DNA of 64,000 bases from Spongilla lacustris (Eukaryota; Porifera; Demospongiae; Spongillida; Spongillidae): NCBI GenBank assembly GCA_949361645.1, contig OX442420.1, forward strand, positions 4,323,882 through 4,387,881. The letters run 5' to 3'. The notes beneath the pieces were generated by a model. That model did no database searches. It was not told the DNA's origin and saw only the letters and a list, made by a program, of their open reading frames with translations. Below are positions 51,021-63,262 of the stretch, piece by piece. How positions within the stretch are numbered: position 1 is the stretch's first letter; each line of letters opens with the position of its first letter. The translations under genes were made by a program, and so were the position numbers.

Positions 51021-51662
51021 TCAGTAATTCGTAGATGATGCTTTTATTTGTCCGAAGAGTGAACCGCAGCATGGTTGTATTGGGGTTGGCGGGTTGCTGC
51101 AGTAATACACGTGGACAGAGTAGGACTTCTGGAATTTCGGGTATTGATGAGTGACTTGAAAAGGACCCAGCGTTTTCTCTGTGTTGTAAGAGGCAGTACC
51201 GTCTCCCCACAACACATGCCAGCTGTAAGAAAAGGAAGGGGAAAAAGAGACAATTTGTGGGTACATATATATATACATAAATTGTACTACATACTAGAAA
51301 CCACCGGGAGGTTGGGCCGCCTTGCATGTTCCCCAGTCTACGATAATGGCGGCGTTCCCACGGTAACCACTAAAGCCAGCGATGACTGAACCAGTTGAAC
51401 CTGCGTGGACTATCACGGGGCAGCAACCTTGCCCATCTATAGATCAGGGCGAAAAAAGAGTAAGGAGACGCGGATATGCACGTACAATGTATAAACGTGG
51501 CTAGCAACCAGATTTACAAGGTGATACGTCGTTAAGGTTAAGCATCTGCTGGAAGCTCAATAATCCGGCTCCCACGGCATCGTCGCTGGATACAACCTTA
51601 GCGTGGCAAGATGCGACTACGTGTAGGACAGTGGCAATCGCAACAACGGTCTTTCCACTCAT
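51021..51662 (-). CDS. Small secreted protein with PKD-like segment (three exons)
   Basis: Exon 1 (51662-51509) encodes a signal peptide, MSGKTVVAIATVLHVVASCHA, and ends in phase 1 at CTG|GTTGCT. Exon 2 (51436-51295) follows ATCTATAG with GQGCCPVIVHAGSTGSV then NAAIIVDWGTC, ending in phase 2 at GTATGT. Exon 3 (51222-51021), after TTCTTACAG, encodes WHVLWGDGTASYNTEKTLGP and VTHQYPKFQKSYSVHVYYC, then a Cys-Cys tail and TGA. Both junctions restore frame, giving 165 residues. WGDGT followed by a THQYP..YSV.V strand is the PKD-fold pattern. Seven or more Cys suggest disulfides. Function unknown; likely extracellular. The exon 1 donor is weak, so the first junction is the least certain. Confidence 0.6.
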
Positions 51663-52020
51663 TTTTCAATAGACGCATTATTTATTGAATAGCGCGACTT
51701 TTTATATTGATCATGTCATGCATGAATATGTAGATCGGAGCCGCTAATTATATTATTAATCCCATGCATGCATGATTTGATACCACAAGCAACCGGTCCG
51801 TACCGTCTAGACGTTAGTGCCAATAGTGGTACTTGTACCCTTAATTGGTATTTGAGGTCATGTTTGGAGCTCCAACTATTGTTGAAAGCTATTACACTAC
51901 TATAGCGTGCACAATTATACACAGGTCCAATGGGCACTCAAGCACGTGACCAAAATCAATGAATATTATATTTGGTTGGCAAGTCCGTGCCTAAGAAATG
52001 GTTGTTAGTTGCTGTGCGAT

Positions 52021-52744
52021 CAGTGGCGTAGTGTGGTTATTGAGCGCCCGGGGACATAATGCAATAATGGCGCCCCCCCCCCCCCCCCCCCTACAAATAA
52101 AGAGGCGGATCTAGGATTTTGCAGCGAGGGTTGGTAGGCAGCCGCAAGGGCGGAGAGGAATATGCCGGGCCTCGATCTTCCCAGCAAGGGGGTATGCAAA
52201 GCTCACCCAAATGGGTCTGGGGCGGAGCCCCAGCCGCTTTGCAACTTTCGCACTTTTTAAGCCACAAAACATGATACTTTCATATTAACAGGCAATAATT
52301 TAATACACTGCATTTGCTTCCGCAAGCAACCTATGCCTACGCACATACATTTCGTTTACATTAGGAAATTTAGTTTGGGGGAGTATCCGCCGCCGCAAAA
52401 CTACCCTCGCGCTATGACTGGCGCTATGTGTACCTGTCTGTACGATAATGGCTAACCGCTCGCTGCCATTGTGCATAACAGGCTCACAATGGCAGCGAGC
52501 GATAACCCGGGCTGGAGTTGTAACTCAGTGCAATGTGTCGTGGGTTTATTCAACAGATAATGGAGGTGGCGATTGGATCTTCGGTGATTAGAAATAAATT
52601 AAAAAGTTTGCTTGCAGATCGAGCGCAGATGTTTGTTAACAAGACTCAAGAGGTGCCCGCGGGCCCGTTCGCGTTAACGCGATACAATTATCTGTGCAAA
52701 TTGTCTATTTTGGCGCCCCTAAACCCCTGCGCCCGGGGACATAT

Positions 52745-52783
<39 letters not shown>

Positions 52784-52795
52784 GCTACGCCACTG
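52021..52795. mobile_element. hAT-type non-autonomous element with perfect 8-bp target duplication
   Basis: Ends CAGTGGCGTAGTGTGG and (reverse complement) CAGTGGCGTAGCGAGG. TGTGCGAT flanks both sides (52013-52020 and 52796-52803). Long C tracts lie near both ends (52073-52091 and 52747-52781), and GGGTCTGGGGCGGAGCCCCA sits internally. No transposase is encoded. Confidence 0.9.
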
Positions 52796-52903
52796 TGTGC
52801 GATTGGTTCTAAAAGTCACCATGGTGAACATTCTAGCCTTGGATTTTATCGTTTTCCATCTAAGGATCATCCCTGAAGACTGAAATGGATAAAAGGTAGA
52901 ACT

Positions 52904-52951
52904 GGTTGGCCGTAGCCGGACCGTCGCGTATGGTCGGGCTACGCCCAACTA
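52904..52951. other. Hairpin repeat shared with the hAT element
   Basis: GGTTGGCCGTAGCCGGACC pairs with GGTCGGGCTACGCCCAACT around CGTCGCGTAT. The right arm is identical over 20 bp to 8530-8549. Confidence 0.65.
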
Positions 52952-53247
52952 CTGGATGCCCATAGTACACTCACGAATCTGTGGTGACCATACTTTGTAT
53001 CTGGTATGTATGTGTCATTCCCATGTGGGATCGAGCACTGTGTCCGTTTACGCTCAGGAAAACCTGTTAGTCTCTACTAGTAAAAATATCAGTCGGGTCC
53101 CCAGACCCAGCAATGATGTACACTTCGTCCCGACTGTTAGATTCAAAGTATGGGAAGCAACTGAACAGCAGACCAACAGGTTCCAATTTCTGCTTGTAAC
53201 GACTTTGGCAACCAGATATTAGTACGCCGTCTATTAGCACTTGCCAA

Positions 53248-53633
53248 TAGACCCCTTTCATATGACGTCAAAAATCACATGAAATAATAATTTAATGAAA
53301 TTCATTTGAGGTTAATTCAATTCATATTCAATGCTGTCGCCATCTTGGTGCACAAGTTACTATAGAACGGTATGGGCAATTTACAGTTTTTTTTATTGTT
53401 TATGCCTGTTTTGGGTCTCGTAATACTTTTATATTCTTACCATCGAACGACGTCAGTGCCCACTGTAAAAAAATAAAACCAAACCCATAATCACTTACTG
53501 TGAACGTACAGTAATAACCAAAAGCTTTGTTTTGCCCATACCGTCCTATGGTAGCTTGTGCACCAAGATGGCGGACAACAAATAATTTTAATTTCAATGA
53601 ATGTCATTGCTCACGCGATGAAAAGGGTCTTAG
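53248..53633. mobile_element. Fold-back MITE with TTGCCAA flanks
   Basis: TAGACCCCTTTCATATGACG and TCACGCGATGAAAAGGGTCTTA are inverted ends. GCCATCTTGGTGCACAAG..GAACGGTATGGGCAA pairs with TTGCCCATACCGTC..CTTGTGCACCAAGATGGC. TTGCCAA repeats directly at 53241-53247 and 53634-53640. Confidence 0.8.
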
Positions 53634-54833
53634 TTGCCAACCAAATTAATAAAACATGAGTATCACGTGATCCGCTGGACCTATGTATACTACGTGGCAC
53701 TATTGTACAGTAGAACCCAACTTTGAACGAGCAGTGAGGGTAGGAGCCCAGGAACTTCCTTTGGTATCAGTAAAGAAGGCATATCTGCATGTACACCGTA
53801 TTCCAGTGAATAAACGATTCACCTTGTTGAGTGAACGCGGTATTAAAGTTGAACACCAATGTGTACAGTTGTCGCTTTCTCACTAAAACAGTGAATGAAC
53901 AGAGATCCTCTTGATCTTTACCTACATGTAGTTGCATGGTGTATGAGAATAGTCTCGCGCTTTGAACATAACTACGGTATGTACATGTACTTTACCAACG
54001 ACGCCCTGTTAGGCTGCGATTGACTCCGCGGACGATTGTATTTCTCATGCAGTTAAAAGGAAGGTCATATAATTATACACGTATATGCAATTGTTTTGCG
54101 TACGCGCACACTTGTAGGGAGATATAATAACCAAAAATACTTGTACAGTTGCTTCAGTTGGCAAGCCTCCAATAATGTTACTAAATACGATACATTTCCC
54201 GAGATATCTCTTTTTTCCATTATTTGCAGAAATACATGTATATGGAGACAAATTATTGCATCAAGATTTTAATTGGCCTTGCATGTATAAATTACTTAAT
54301 TTCATGTTTATATATGTAGCCAATCAACCCAAGACTAATTTCCATTGATTAACTATCATTTCCTTCATCTTCGCATTACCTATTTGACTTTGATGATGCT
54401 GGTCTGCCATTAAGAATGGTGGAGTCACCCGGCCATGCAGTTCTTTACAAAATCAGCAATTAAAGTGCTCCCATGGTAATTTTTGGGTAAAATAAGAATT
54501 AACTGATTTGGTGCAATGTTCCAGGCCACCTCCTTGCCTCTCTCACCAGGATTGGTACATACGGGTCATACCTATCCAATCATCGGTGATTACCCTTGTA
54601 GATAAAAACACAACTTGAACACGCACTTGAGGTTACTATATAGGTTAGTACTTTTCTCATAAATCTTGATGCTATATTATGGATTTTAGTGTTCCTATAT
54701 CATGCACGCTACCCTCCCCAATGACACCACCATTATTTGGGTGTGTCATCTGTTGTGCACGCCACTGTCATAGACTCCACCACTACAATACAACACTCAC
54801 AGGCTACCATAATACACACTCATACGGTGGCCC

Positions 54834-55275
54834 TGGAGGTCGCGCGACCAAACATTGTACGACAAGCAATTTTTTGATTGAACAATATAGCGACGGTCCG
54901 ATTCCGTGTTCGAGCAATGCAGCAACGGTCCGATTCTGCGATCGATCCGATTCCACGATCAAACGATCATCCATGCACTTCCGCTACCGCGCTAACTAGC
55001 ATTGATCTTCCCAAATATTACGGTGGCCCTGGAGGTCGCGCGACCAAACATTGTACGACAAGCAATTTTTTGATTGAACAATATAGCGACGGTCCGATTC
55101 CGTGTTCGAGCAATGCAGCAACGGTCCGATTCTGCGATCGATCCGATTCCACGATCAAACGATCATCCACTTCCGCTACCGCGCTAACTAGCATTGATCT
55201 ATTTTTGGGATCAAACAACGGTCTATATTTGGGATCGAACAACGGTCTATTTTTGAGATCGAACAGCGGGCCGTT
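54834..55275. repeat. 186-bp tandem duplication followed by 24-bp repeats
   Basis: ACGGTGGCCCTGGAGGTCGC opens two nearly identical copies (54834 and 55020). These are followed by three copies of a 24-bp unit GGGATCAAACAACGGTCTAT. The opening resembles the terminus of the element at 27484 (ACGGTGGCCCGGTAGGTCGC), so this may be an incomplete relative. Confidence 0.75.
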
Positions 55276-55428
55276 TCTCCGACCGACCTGCCAAACGTAC
55301 TATGGGATGTATAGATGGTACCTTGCATGACGTCACGTAATTTTATACTACAATAATAGTATTAATACCAGTATGGTTCACAGAGACGACCCAATAGTCG
55401 ACCGTAAGTTAGCATATCCATATCACTA

Positions 55429-56257
55429 CATGGCCGGAGACAACTTTTGAGATTTGGGGGGGGGGGGGGGGGGGGGGCTTAGTTCAGCGTTGTAAGCTCC
55501 CCCATCGCATGGGGTCTGGGGCGGAGCCCCAGAAGCCAACGCTTTTTGCGTTGAAACACCCCCCCCCCCCCCCCCCCCCTCAAAAGTACGCAAAAACTGC
55601 ACTAAAAATCAGATCGAGGCTGGGGAGCCACAGGCACAGATCAAGAGCTCAGCCTATATGCATGTTCAAAGCACCGATAAATCGCCGTGATAATGTTCCA
55701 AACGCTTGGTTAATATCTATGGTATAGTACTGAAGTATAGTACTCACTGAACTCACCGTTCATTCGTTTAGAAAATGCACTGCTTGGAAGCCCCCTCATC
55801 GGAGCCTGGGGTGGAACTTATGGAAAATCATATCTCTTCGAAAAAGGTTTGATTTGCTCTTTATTAAATTAGATTACAATGAATTGTGCTATGCATTTGC
55901 TAGCTGCTTATTTGTTGGCCAAAAAAAAAGCGGGCAATTCGTCTTTCGAGGATGCCATGCATTTCTTTTTCAAGTGTACTAGTGATATTGCCAACTACTT
56001 TTGCAATGGATGTATGTAATTATTATAATTGTAGCCCATACGAGTACAGAAAAAAAAAAACTTAGGGGAAAAATATATGGCCAAATATGATGTTCTCCAC
56101 TGTACTGCTTAGTGCTCAGCTGATATTCATAGGAAGAAAGGCATTCCGCTCGCGCCACAATTAACGATTCTAATTGTATTAATATTTAATATTAGTATTA
56201 GAGAAAATATTTGGGGGGGCTTAAGCCCCCCCAAGCCCCCCCTTGTCTCCGGCCATG
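55429..56257. mobile_element. 829-bp non-autonomous element with CATGGCCGGAGACAA ends
   Basis: CATGGCCGGAGACAACTTTT at left and CATGGCCGGAGACAAGG (reverse complement) at right. CACTA abuts both ends (55424-55428; 56258-56262). Poly-G (about 55457-55477) and poly-C (about 55559-55579) and GGGTCTGGGGCGGAGCCCCA are internal, as in the element at 52021. Confidence 0.78.
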
Positions 56258-56444
56258 CACTATCAGGTAACGATGCATGTACACGCACATGCAGGGCTAA
56301 TAGTGCGATACTGGAGGCAGCAGAAGACAATCCTGGTCATACTCGCGTATCTGCGGCTAATGCACCACGTGGTTGTTGGGTTAGTGTGTATGCTGGCTAC
56401 ACTGGCGCAGTAGCAGTAAACTAACGGCATCGCTATACCTTCAG

Positions 56445-57123
56445 GCTAACATGGCTCAAGAAAAGGCTCGCTGCGCTGGGACTTAAACGGCGCAACGTTG
56501 TGGAAACACGCCTTACACTTGTACATCAGGCCATTAAGGTCAGTACTTTTTGCCGGGCTATGCAAATACAGAGTGGCGTGACGTCTCCACGTGGGGGGCA
56601 TAGAATGAACTTCAAACGTCCAACTGCTGCCTCGGATACCGGGCAATGTGGAGATTGCTACAACTGAAGTACCTGTACACCATTAAAAGGTGGCCCCATC
56701 TTTGGGTGAGGTACACGTGATCCTCCTTGACATACATCACTTATTTAGATCCACTGTGATGATGCTACTGGCCGTAATGGATCCTATTGCTTCATGACTA
56801 CGTAAAGTGAAACGGCTTACAAGGAGAACTTATGTGAACAAGGCAAGCGACCAGCCCCATGCATGCAGCTACCTTGAACTTAGTGTTTCGTTGCAGGGTC
56901 CAAACTGGTGTTGGCACATCGATGGGTATGACAAGCTCAAACCGTTTGGTTTCCCCATTCATGCTTGTATTGATGGGTAAGTAGTCTCTGTATCTTGTTT
57001 CATAATTTTAACGGTGTTCCTCCAGATTTTCACGGAAGAACATTTGGTTGGAGCTGACTGCCACTAACAATGACCCAGATGTTGTGGTTAAGTTCTATTT
57101 GGATGCAGTAGTAAAATTGGAAG
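56445..57123 (+). pseudogene. Integrase-core (IS3-like/rve) gene fragment with introns
   Basis: Exon 56445-56538 encodes LTWLKKRLAALGLKRRN and ends at GTCAGT. A block ending 56846 encodes MMLLAVMDPIAS, a TGA, then LRKVKRLTRRTYVNK, ending at a GC donor (AAG|GCAAGC). Exon 56897-56976 reads GPNWCWHIDGYDKLKPFGFP, with HIDGYD holding the first Asp; it joins in phase 2 to exon 57026-57123, SRKNIWLELTATNNDPDVVV. This matches a family of integrase-core proteins widespread in aquatic animals, probably derived from IS3-like elements. The TGA and missing downstream exons (DRGTEN, SWWS) argue for a dead copy. Confidence 0.65.
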
Positions 57124-57403
57124 GTATGTCACATGCATCTATGCAGCAGGTGTTTGAGTATTCTGCACTGTTTGTGTTTTGTATTTTATATGTACTGTGT
57201 GGTTTGTGTGTGACATGTGCTATGTATTTCTGTGTGATATATGCTGTGTTTTGTGTGTCATATGTACTGTGTTTTTGGGTGATATGTGCTGTGTGTGTAT
57301 ATGTGCTGTGTGTGTGCTGCTTTGTGCAGTGCTAAAACAACTAACCCTTCCCCCACCTAGGTGTTTGATTGTCTTTTTGTGGTCACACCTTTTGACTGTA
57401 CAG

Positions 57404-57410
<7 letters not shown>

Positions 57411-57460
<50 letters not shown>
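57411..57460. repeat. (GT)n microsatellite
   Basis: About 25 GT repeats with interrupted continuation to 57495. Confidence 0.9.
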
Positions 57461-57464
<4 letters not shown>

Positions 57465-57549
57465 TGTGTGTGTGTGAATGTGTGTATGTGTGTGTCAACC
57501 TACAGAGCAGGGACCAACTACCTAATAGCTAATTAGATTTGAACCTAAT

Positions 57550-60000
57550 TTATTTAGAGGTGGTGGGCCCACACCACCTCAGGGGAAAAAACCTCACTGA
57601 AGTGAGGAAAAAACCATGTAGATACTGCTCTGCAAAAACACATATAACATTAATATTAAGGCAATTCTTTGTCAGTCCGTATAACACTTGGTTCCATATG
57701 CTTCATCTCTCCTCAGCATGACAATAAACCTTATACCTGCAATAAGAAAATTGGGAGGAGGAGGGGGGGGGAGGGGGGGCAGCAATGCACAGTACAGACG
57801 CCTAGATTGAATAGGCTCCCAAAGCCAACCACTTTATACCAAACTACACGTGGTCCACTATGCGTACGCATCCCCAACACCACTCAACAGCTATGCACAT
57901 GGCAGCATTACCGCATACGCCCCTCGACCACCACTCAACAGCTCATATTGCATCACTCTCACCTCAGGCACCACTTTAACACGTCATTGGCTCGATACAC
58001 TTTGCTATATTCATATAGGAACTTATTTTCTGTCTAATTCGTGTCTCAAACGACAGAAAAGTGTATGCACTATATCCTGCACGCCACTGTCATAGACTCC
58101 ACCACTAGAGTATACAAAGAAAGGGTATTTAAGCTGACACACTATAAAACCACCTTAATCACCTGCATGCATCTCCATACCAACCAAGCGCCTAACAAAT
58201 CTCTTCCCCCACACATAACTTGGCCTTACAATTAATTCCAGCAACTGCACAGATAACTATACAATTTACTCTGTACAGTAAGAGTTTTTCTTTTTAACCT
58301 ACGTTATACATGACCTCGTTGTTGACACTGTCATAAAAAATCTTCCATGCACATACACCACTTTACTAACACGGCTAGCACGATGGTGTTACTATAATCC
58401 TGCACAGATTTAAATAAATAAATACATATCACACGTTTCTAATGCAGGCTGGTGAACAAAGCACATCACAGAGTCAGCGTCCAAGTGCAACTTACCCAAA
58501 ACTTCAAACGGTCGATACTAGTCCCATTTAATTGTAAAACTACCAAACAACTAGCTCCCTGCTTTCCTTTTTGGCAAATACGGCTGTACTTCAGCTTACC
58601 CACCCCCATACTTCAACTTCAATGTATCGTGATTACTAGTAGCTGGCGCCCATAAGTACGTTATACATTGACAGTACAGATACGATTTTCACCCATGCAC
58701 TATCGTGACTAACGGGCGCCCATAAGCTTGATTCAAGCGAAGCCTGCCACTGGGCCTTTTACAACCATCACAAAACTTCTGGAAAGTGTTCTATTGAGTA
58801 TCAATCGATCCGCTCTTAATCATGCCTACCACATAACTTATCGTCTTGAAAAGCTCAAATAAGTTGGAGACCAGACTGGCCAGACCGACAGGTTATCCCG
58901 TGTGTACGCTCAACGGCTCTGCCAGGCTCTAGCGTAGTCAATACAACTTGTGTGCCTTCGTTACAGTTGAACATTACGATATACGAGTTGATTGGGTTTA
59001 AAATAAGGGCAATCTCGAGATTGCGCAAACAAACCATGGATCCATGCAGGGTTTGCACAGGACAATCCCGGGATTGCGCAAATCCATTCTTTGCGCGTAA
59101 CACAGAGGTACACGATAGCCATGCAGGAAATGTAAAACAAGTTCTCATCGTGTTGCGTTGCTGAGATTTTGTAAATTACACTGTTTCCCCTTACATAATT
59201 ACGCAGCCCATGTAGGGCTGCCGCGAAATATCGCGATATGCGATATATCGCGATATTCTTTATAAAACGCGATACGCAATATAATTATAATTATCGCGAT
59301 ATCTTTGGTCATGCAGGTGCAACTAGTGTTCGGTCATACACGTACGCACCGCTGCCGTACTGCGTACACACGTAAATTATCCGCTCCCACCGAAATAAAA
59401 ATTGCAGTAGCCTAAATTTAAGCTACTTCGTAATCAATCGATATAAGGCGCATTCAATTTGTAGTAAAATCTTGCAAATGAGTCTTGAATTTGTCTTTTG
59501 ATGCACAATCACAGGATAGTGATTTTTATGTAGTATATATACTAAATAAAAATCACCATCCAAGTTAATGATACAATAAAGTTTCAGTAGATTTGGATGG
59601 TGCCCAAAGGGTGCTTTAATGGCCTAGGCAATTAGTACTTACTTAATTAGTGCCTCATTAAGAACATATAAATCATTTCAGTCAGCATCAGTGGTGCCCT
59701 TACAGCTCCTACAATAAAAAAATGGATTAGCGTTGTACATAAGCTACAAATGATACCCCAAATGAAACAGCCAAGGTAGTTGACAATGTGGCATATCAGC
59801 ACTTCTATTACCATGTACCTATATAGGTAGTATCTCAGTATTAAGTTATAGAAGGAGTTTCAACAGAACTGGCATGTTTAATGATGAGTACTTTACTTGT
59901 TCTATCTCAGTTAGTTAGAACTTGGAGTGTATGCATTTTAAAAAAGGATTTAAAAGTAGAAGTAATGTATAACAGTGTAAAATATATTTCACTTTCATGG
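57550..60000. other. Low-information region with short shared repeats
   Basis: No gene was recognised. GCACGCCACTGTCATAGACT plus CCACCACTA (58079-58107) is identical to 54757-54785. TATCGCGATA-rich sequence lies at 59226-59302, resembling a hAT-type end (TAGGGCTGCC at 59213). Paired palindromes lie near 59010 and 59072. Confidence 0.5.
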
Positions 60001-60001
60001 G

Positions 60002-60194
60002 ACCTCATGTTTGATACATAGGTGAACATAATGGATGTATACTCTATAATGGAAACTTTCTAAAATTCCTAAAATCATTGTCACTAATTTTTAAAAAACC
60101 TCATGTTTGATACATAGGTGAACATAATGGATGTATACTCTATAATGGAAACTTTCTAAAATTCCTAAAGTCATTGTCACTAATTTTTAAAAAA
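60002..60194. repeat. 96-bp tandem duplication
   Basis: ACCTCATGTTTGATACATAG opens two copies with period 96, differing at one base (CTAAAATC against CTAAAGTC). A very recent duplication. Confidence 0.92.
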
Positions 60195-61056
60195 CAGATG
60201 AAGCAGAGTAAGAATGGGAAAATGTTGTATATGGGCTACTTGCAGATTATCCTGATATTAACTTAAGTGGACATTAAATCCGTGAAACTTTTGCATATAG
60301 AGTGATGATTTTATCATTGCTATGAGTAATGTAATAGTAGTTCCATCTGTCTAGAGTTTGTTTCATGTTTAACATGCGCGCATTCGTATATATTATATAC
60401 ACCATTTGACGCAATGACCTTCCTTGTTATTTTGACTTATCGAGAGTTACGTTAGTAACTCTCATACAGGATCTGACCCCGATTATGAATGTCATTAAAA
60501 ACAGCGACCCGCTTCTAACGGGACTCCTGACGAGCGGATGGCTTAGCTTGTTGTCGCTATCGTACAAGAAGGCAAAAACGAGCAGTTTCGTGTTTGTTTG
60601 AAGTCACAAAACCACGTGGTTGAGAGAACAAAACACTTTTCGAATCTCGTACCCAGTCCCACGTATTTCTCGTTCTCGTTGTTGTTGTTGTTGTTCTTGA
60701 CCTCTCATAACTCGAGATAGGAACACTTCTATCACACCAATAGCTTCAGAATTCCTTGGCATTCTCGCTTCTGCGGTCAAAACGTCTCGAGGCTACATGG
60801 CATATATCGATGGTTGTGTTAGCAAATCACATATAGTTAAGCCTCCTTCCCCGATCAAAACGATTGGAATTAGCATTAGGTCATACTTCGCTCTTCATAC
60901 GAAGAACTAGTAGTATATACATACATGTACATGTAATCAAATTTGTATGGTCTGGGCACTACACCTATTAGAAATTGTGGCACATATCCGGTTTCGGCAT
61001 CACCGGAACCTCGAGCGTAAACTAAGAGGCAACGATACAACAAAAATTCAGCGGCC

Positions 61057-61179
61057 ATGAAGAGTGCAGAACATCGGGACGATTCCATCGTTTCTCCTTC
61101 TGCGAAAAGAATGCGATTCCAAGAACGCACGACCGACAGCCAAACATGCTGCTGGAAAAAAATGCTACCGCAGGGGTAA
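61057..61179 (+). CDS. Short reading frame, possible first exon
   Basis: ATG in good context (GCGGCCATGA) opens 40 codons with MKSAEHRDDSIVSPSAKRMR, a nuclear-signal-like basic patch, ending TAA. A good donor ATAG|GTACGT follows at 61208, but outside the frame. Not recognised; weak. Confidence 0.2.
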   Translation: MKSAEHRDDSIVSPSAKRMRFQERTTDSQTCCWKKMLPQG

Positions 61180-61335
61180 TAGGCTTGGAAAGCTACCAAA
61201 CCCAATAGGTACGTTCGAATTCAACTGAGTTAGATGTACATCAGTTGACCCTCAAGACTCTACAACTTATTTTTTAAAAGTAGCACAAGTATGTGTTACA
61301 AACAGAAGCGCTAGGGCTATCCTATGTAATGCACC

Positions 61336-61601
61336 TATCAATGGTCTCCCGCACCCCCCTAGTGCAGGCACAGAAGGGGCATTTGGATGGGGATTCATTG
61401 ACTAGGATTTTTGCCCCAGGGGTGGGGGCTTTGACAGATTACCAATGTTTAACTATTCATGATGTCACATGACGCAGGAAATTTTATGCGGGCGTCTCTT
61501 CTGCCCCACATAGTATGTGGGGGGATTTGAATAGCTAGAATGCCCCAGGGGTGGGGATTTGAAAACTGCAATCTTCAAATCCTCACCTTAGACCATTGAT
61601 A
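61336..61601. mobile_element. MITE with TATCAATGGTCT termini
   Basis: TATCAATGGTCT and AGACCATTGATA are perfect 12-bp inverted ends. The block GCCCCAGGGGTGGGG occurs twice inside and GGGGCATTTGGATGGGGATT near the left end. No coding region. Confidence 0.7.
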
Positions 61602-62200
61602 AGTACATAAACTATAGCAGTAGAGGTCAGAATTCATTGTGTACTTGGGAAAACTGTTAGTGATGTCATCAATAAAAAAGGTCTGCCCGGGTCAATTAAC
61701 AGTTTTACCATGGCTTCTGTATATCAAGTACCCCATGTACATGTTGGTCAATGCATGTGTTCATTTTCTGTACCTTTTAGCTTCTCCTTGTAAAAAAAGC
61801 ATACGGAGGGAATATAAAGGTAGCCTTGAAAAGGTTATTGTAAGGAATAGCATACAACTGTTAAATGGGCTAAATGATGGCTTTTGCAAAATCCACCCAT
61901 GGTTAGCACAAAAGGTCAGCTGTTTGTGAAGTTAGTGCAGGTGCATTGCTAAACAAGGCACTGAGCGTGCATAGAAAAAAAAAAAGGTGAATTTCTACAT
62001 GATATTCGCACTCTTTTGTGATGCCTCTTACAACCACATAGGCAAGCTTGGTACTCTAATGGTAGGTGTGTGTAATGGCGGACGAGATACCTGCATACCC
62101 TTATGTACCCTACTCCTCCTCTTACCTACTACTACCCCTACCCCTCCCAATACCTACCACTACCCCTACTACTACCCCTACTCCTCCCTTTACCTACTAC

Positions 62201-62426
62201 CATGGGCGCCCCCAGCATTTCTGGAAGGGTGGGGCCAGAATAGGCTATTTGACAGCCAAATATTAATATGGGGGTGTTGTCCACTTTTGGCCGATTCAGC
62301 CATGGGGGGGGGGGGGGGGGGGAGGGGGGAGAGGGGTGCGTGTGCATGTTCCTAGTAATACTGAATACTTTAATGTTTAATTAGAAGTGGGGGGGGGGGG
62401 CATGGCCTCCCCTGGGGACACCCATG
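62201..62426. mobile_element. MITE with CATGGGYGYCCCCAG ends and ~9-bp target duplication
   Basis: CATGGGCGCCCCCAG and, reverse complemented, CATGGGTGTCCCCAG. Flanks ACCTACTAC (62192-62200) and ACCCACTAC (62427-62435) match at 8 of 9. Two G tracts inside. Inserted into the C-rich loop of repeat copy 2 and absent from copy 1, so it is younger than the duplication. Confidence 0.78.
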
Positions 62427-63262
62427 ACCCACTACCCCTACTCCTTCCCTTACCTACTACCCCTACTCTTCTACCTATCTACCTACTATTTCCCTGGTGC
62501 ATGGAGTGAGATGACCTCAATGGTCACGTATGTGATGATGACGAATTCACTGATACACTATACACTACTGCCAGAGTATGATACATACCTACATGGATAC
62601 TGTTTACAAGTTGAGTTGACACAGATCACTTTAATTTACAGAACACTGTTAAAAAGGAAGAGATGGTGGACACACCTGTTGCTGTCATATCAAGAGAGCC
62701 AGAGAGAGTAAAAGTTTCACTGGTATCAGTACTAAAACTGAGTATGACATTGTTTATGTACTGAACAATATGTATCATCCATGGCTGAGTTATTTCTGGT
62801 TATAACATGTAGATAGACATGATTTACTATGTAAATGACATATATACCAAGTTCGGATTGTAGCTAAGTGATCAGTGTTTCTCACTTTTTATAGTTTTTC
62901 CTAAGTTTAATAACGTGTCATTCATTATTGCGTTTGTTTCTTACCGTCTGAGTGTAGTTCAAGCTTTTTTGTTTACTAATACTGTTTAATTGCAAAGCTA
63001 TTTCCTTATTGAAAAGTTTCAAATAAGGTTAGTAAAAGTGTAGGAGTACCCACACATTCATAGTGGTACCGAGCAGGTGTCGGGGGATAATTGCAATGCC
63101 GGAGGCTCTTATTTAATGGATTTTAAAATGCAAAGTACTCTCTTTCCACTATTGGGGTATATAAGATTATGAGTGATGAAGTGTATGTTGCTAAGTGAAT
63201 ATATTTATATGTAGTGTGACTGTTGAAAGCATCCAATTATGAATAAAAAGCAATGAAACAAG

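Noticed and set aside
57048..57532. Hydrophobic Cys/Val-rich frames after the integrase exon
   Set aside because: Driven by TGTGCTGTGT-type simple sequence and (GT)n; real coding ends at the donor at 57124.
60876..61205. 109-codon minus-strand frame
   Set aside because: No recognisable motif, low-complexity YMYMY end from TACATGTA repeats, and no splice signals; probably chance.
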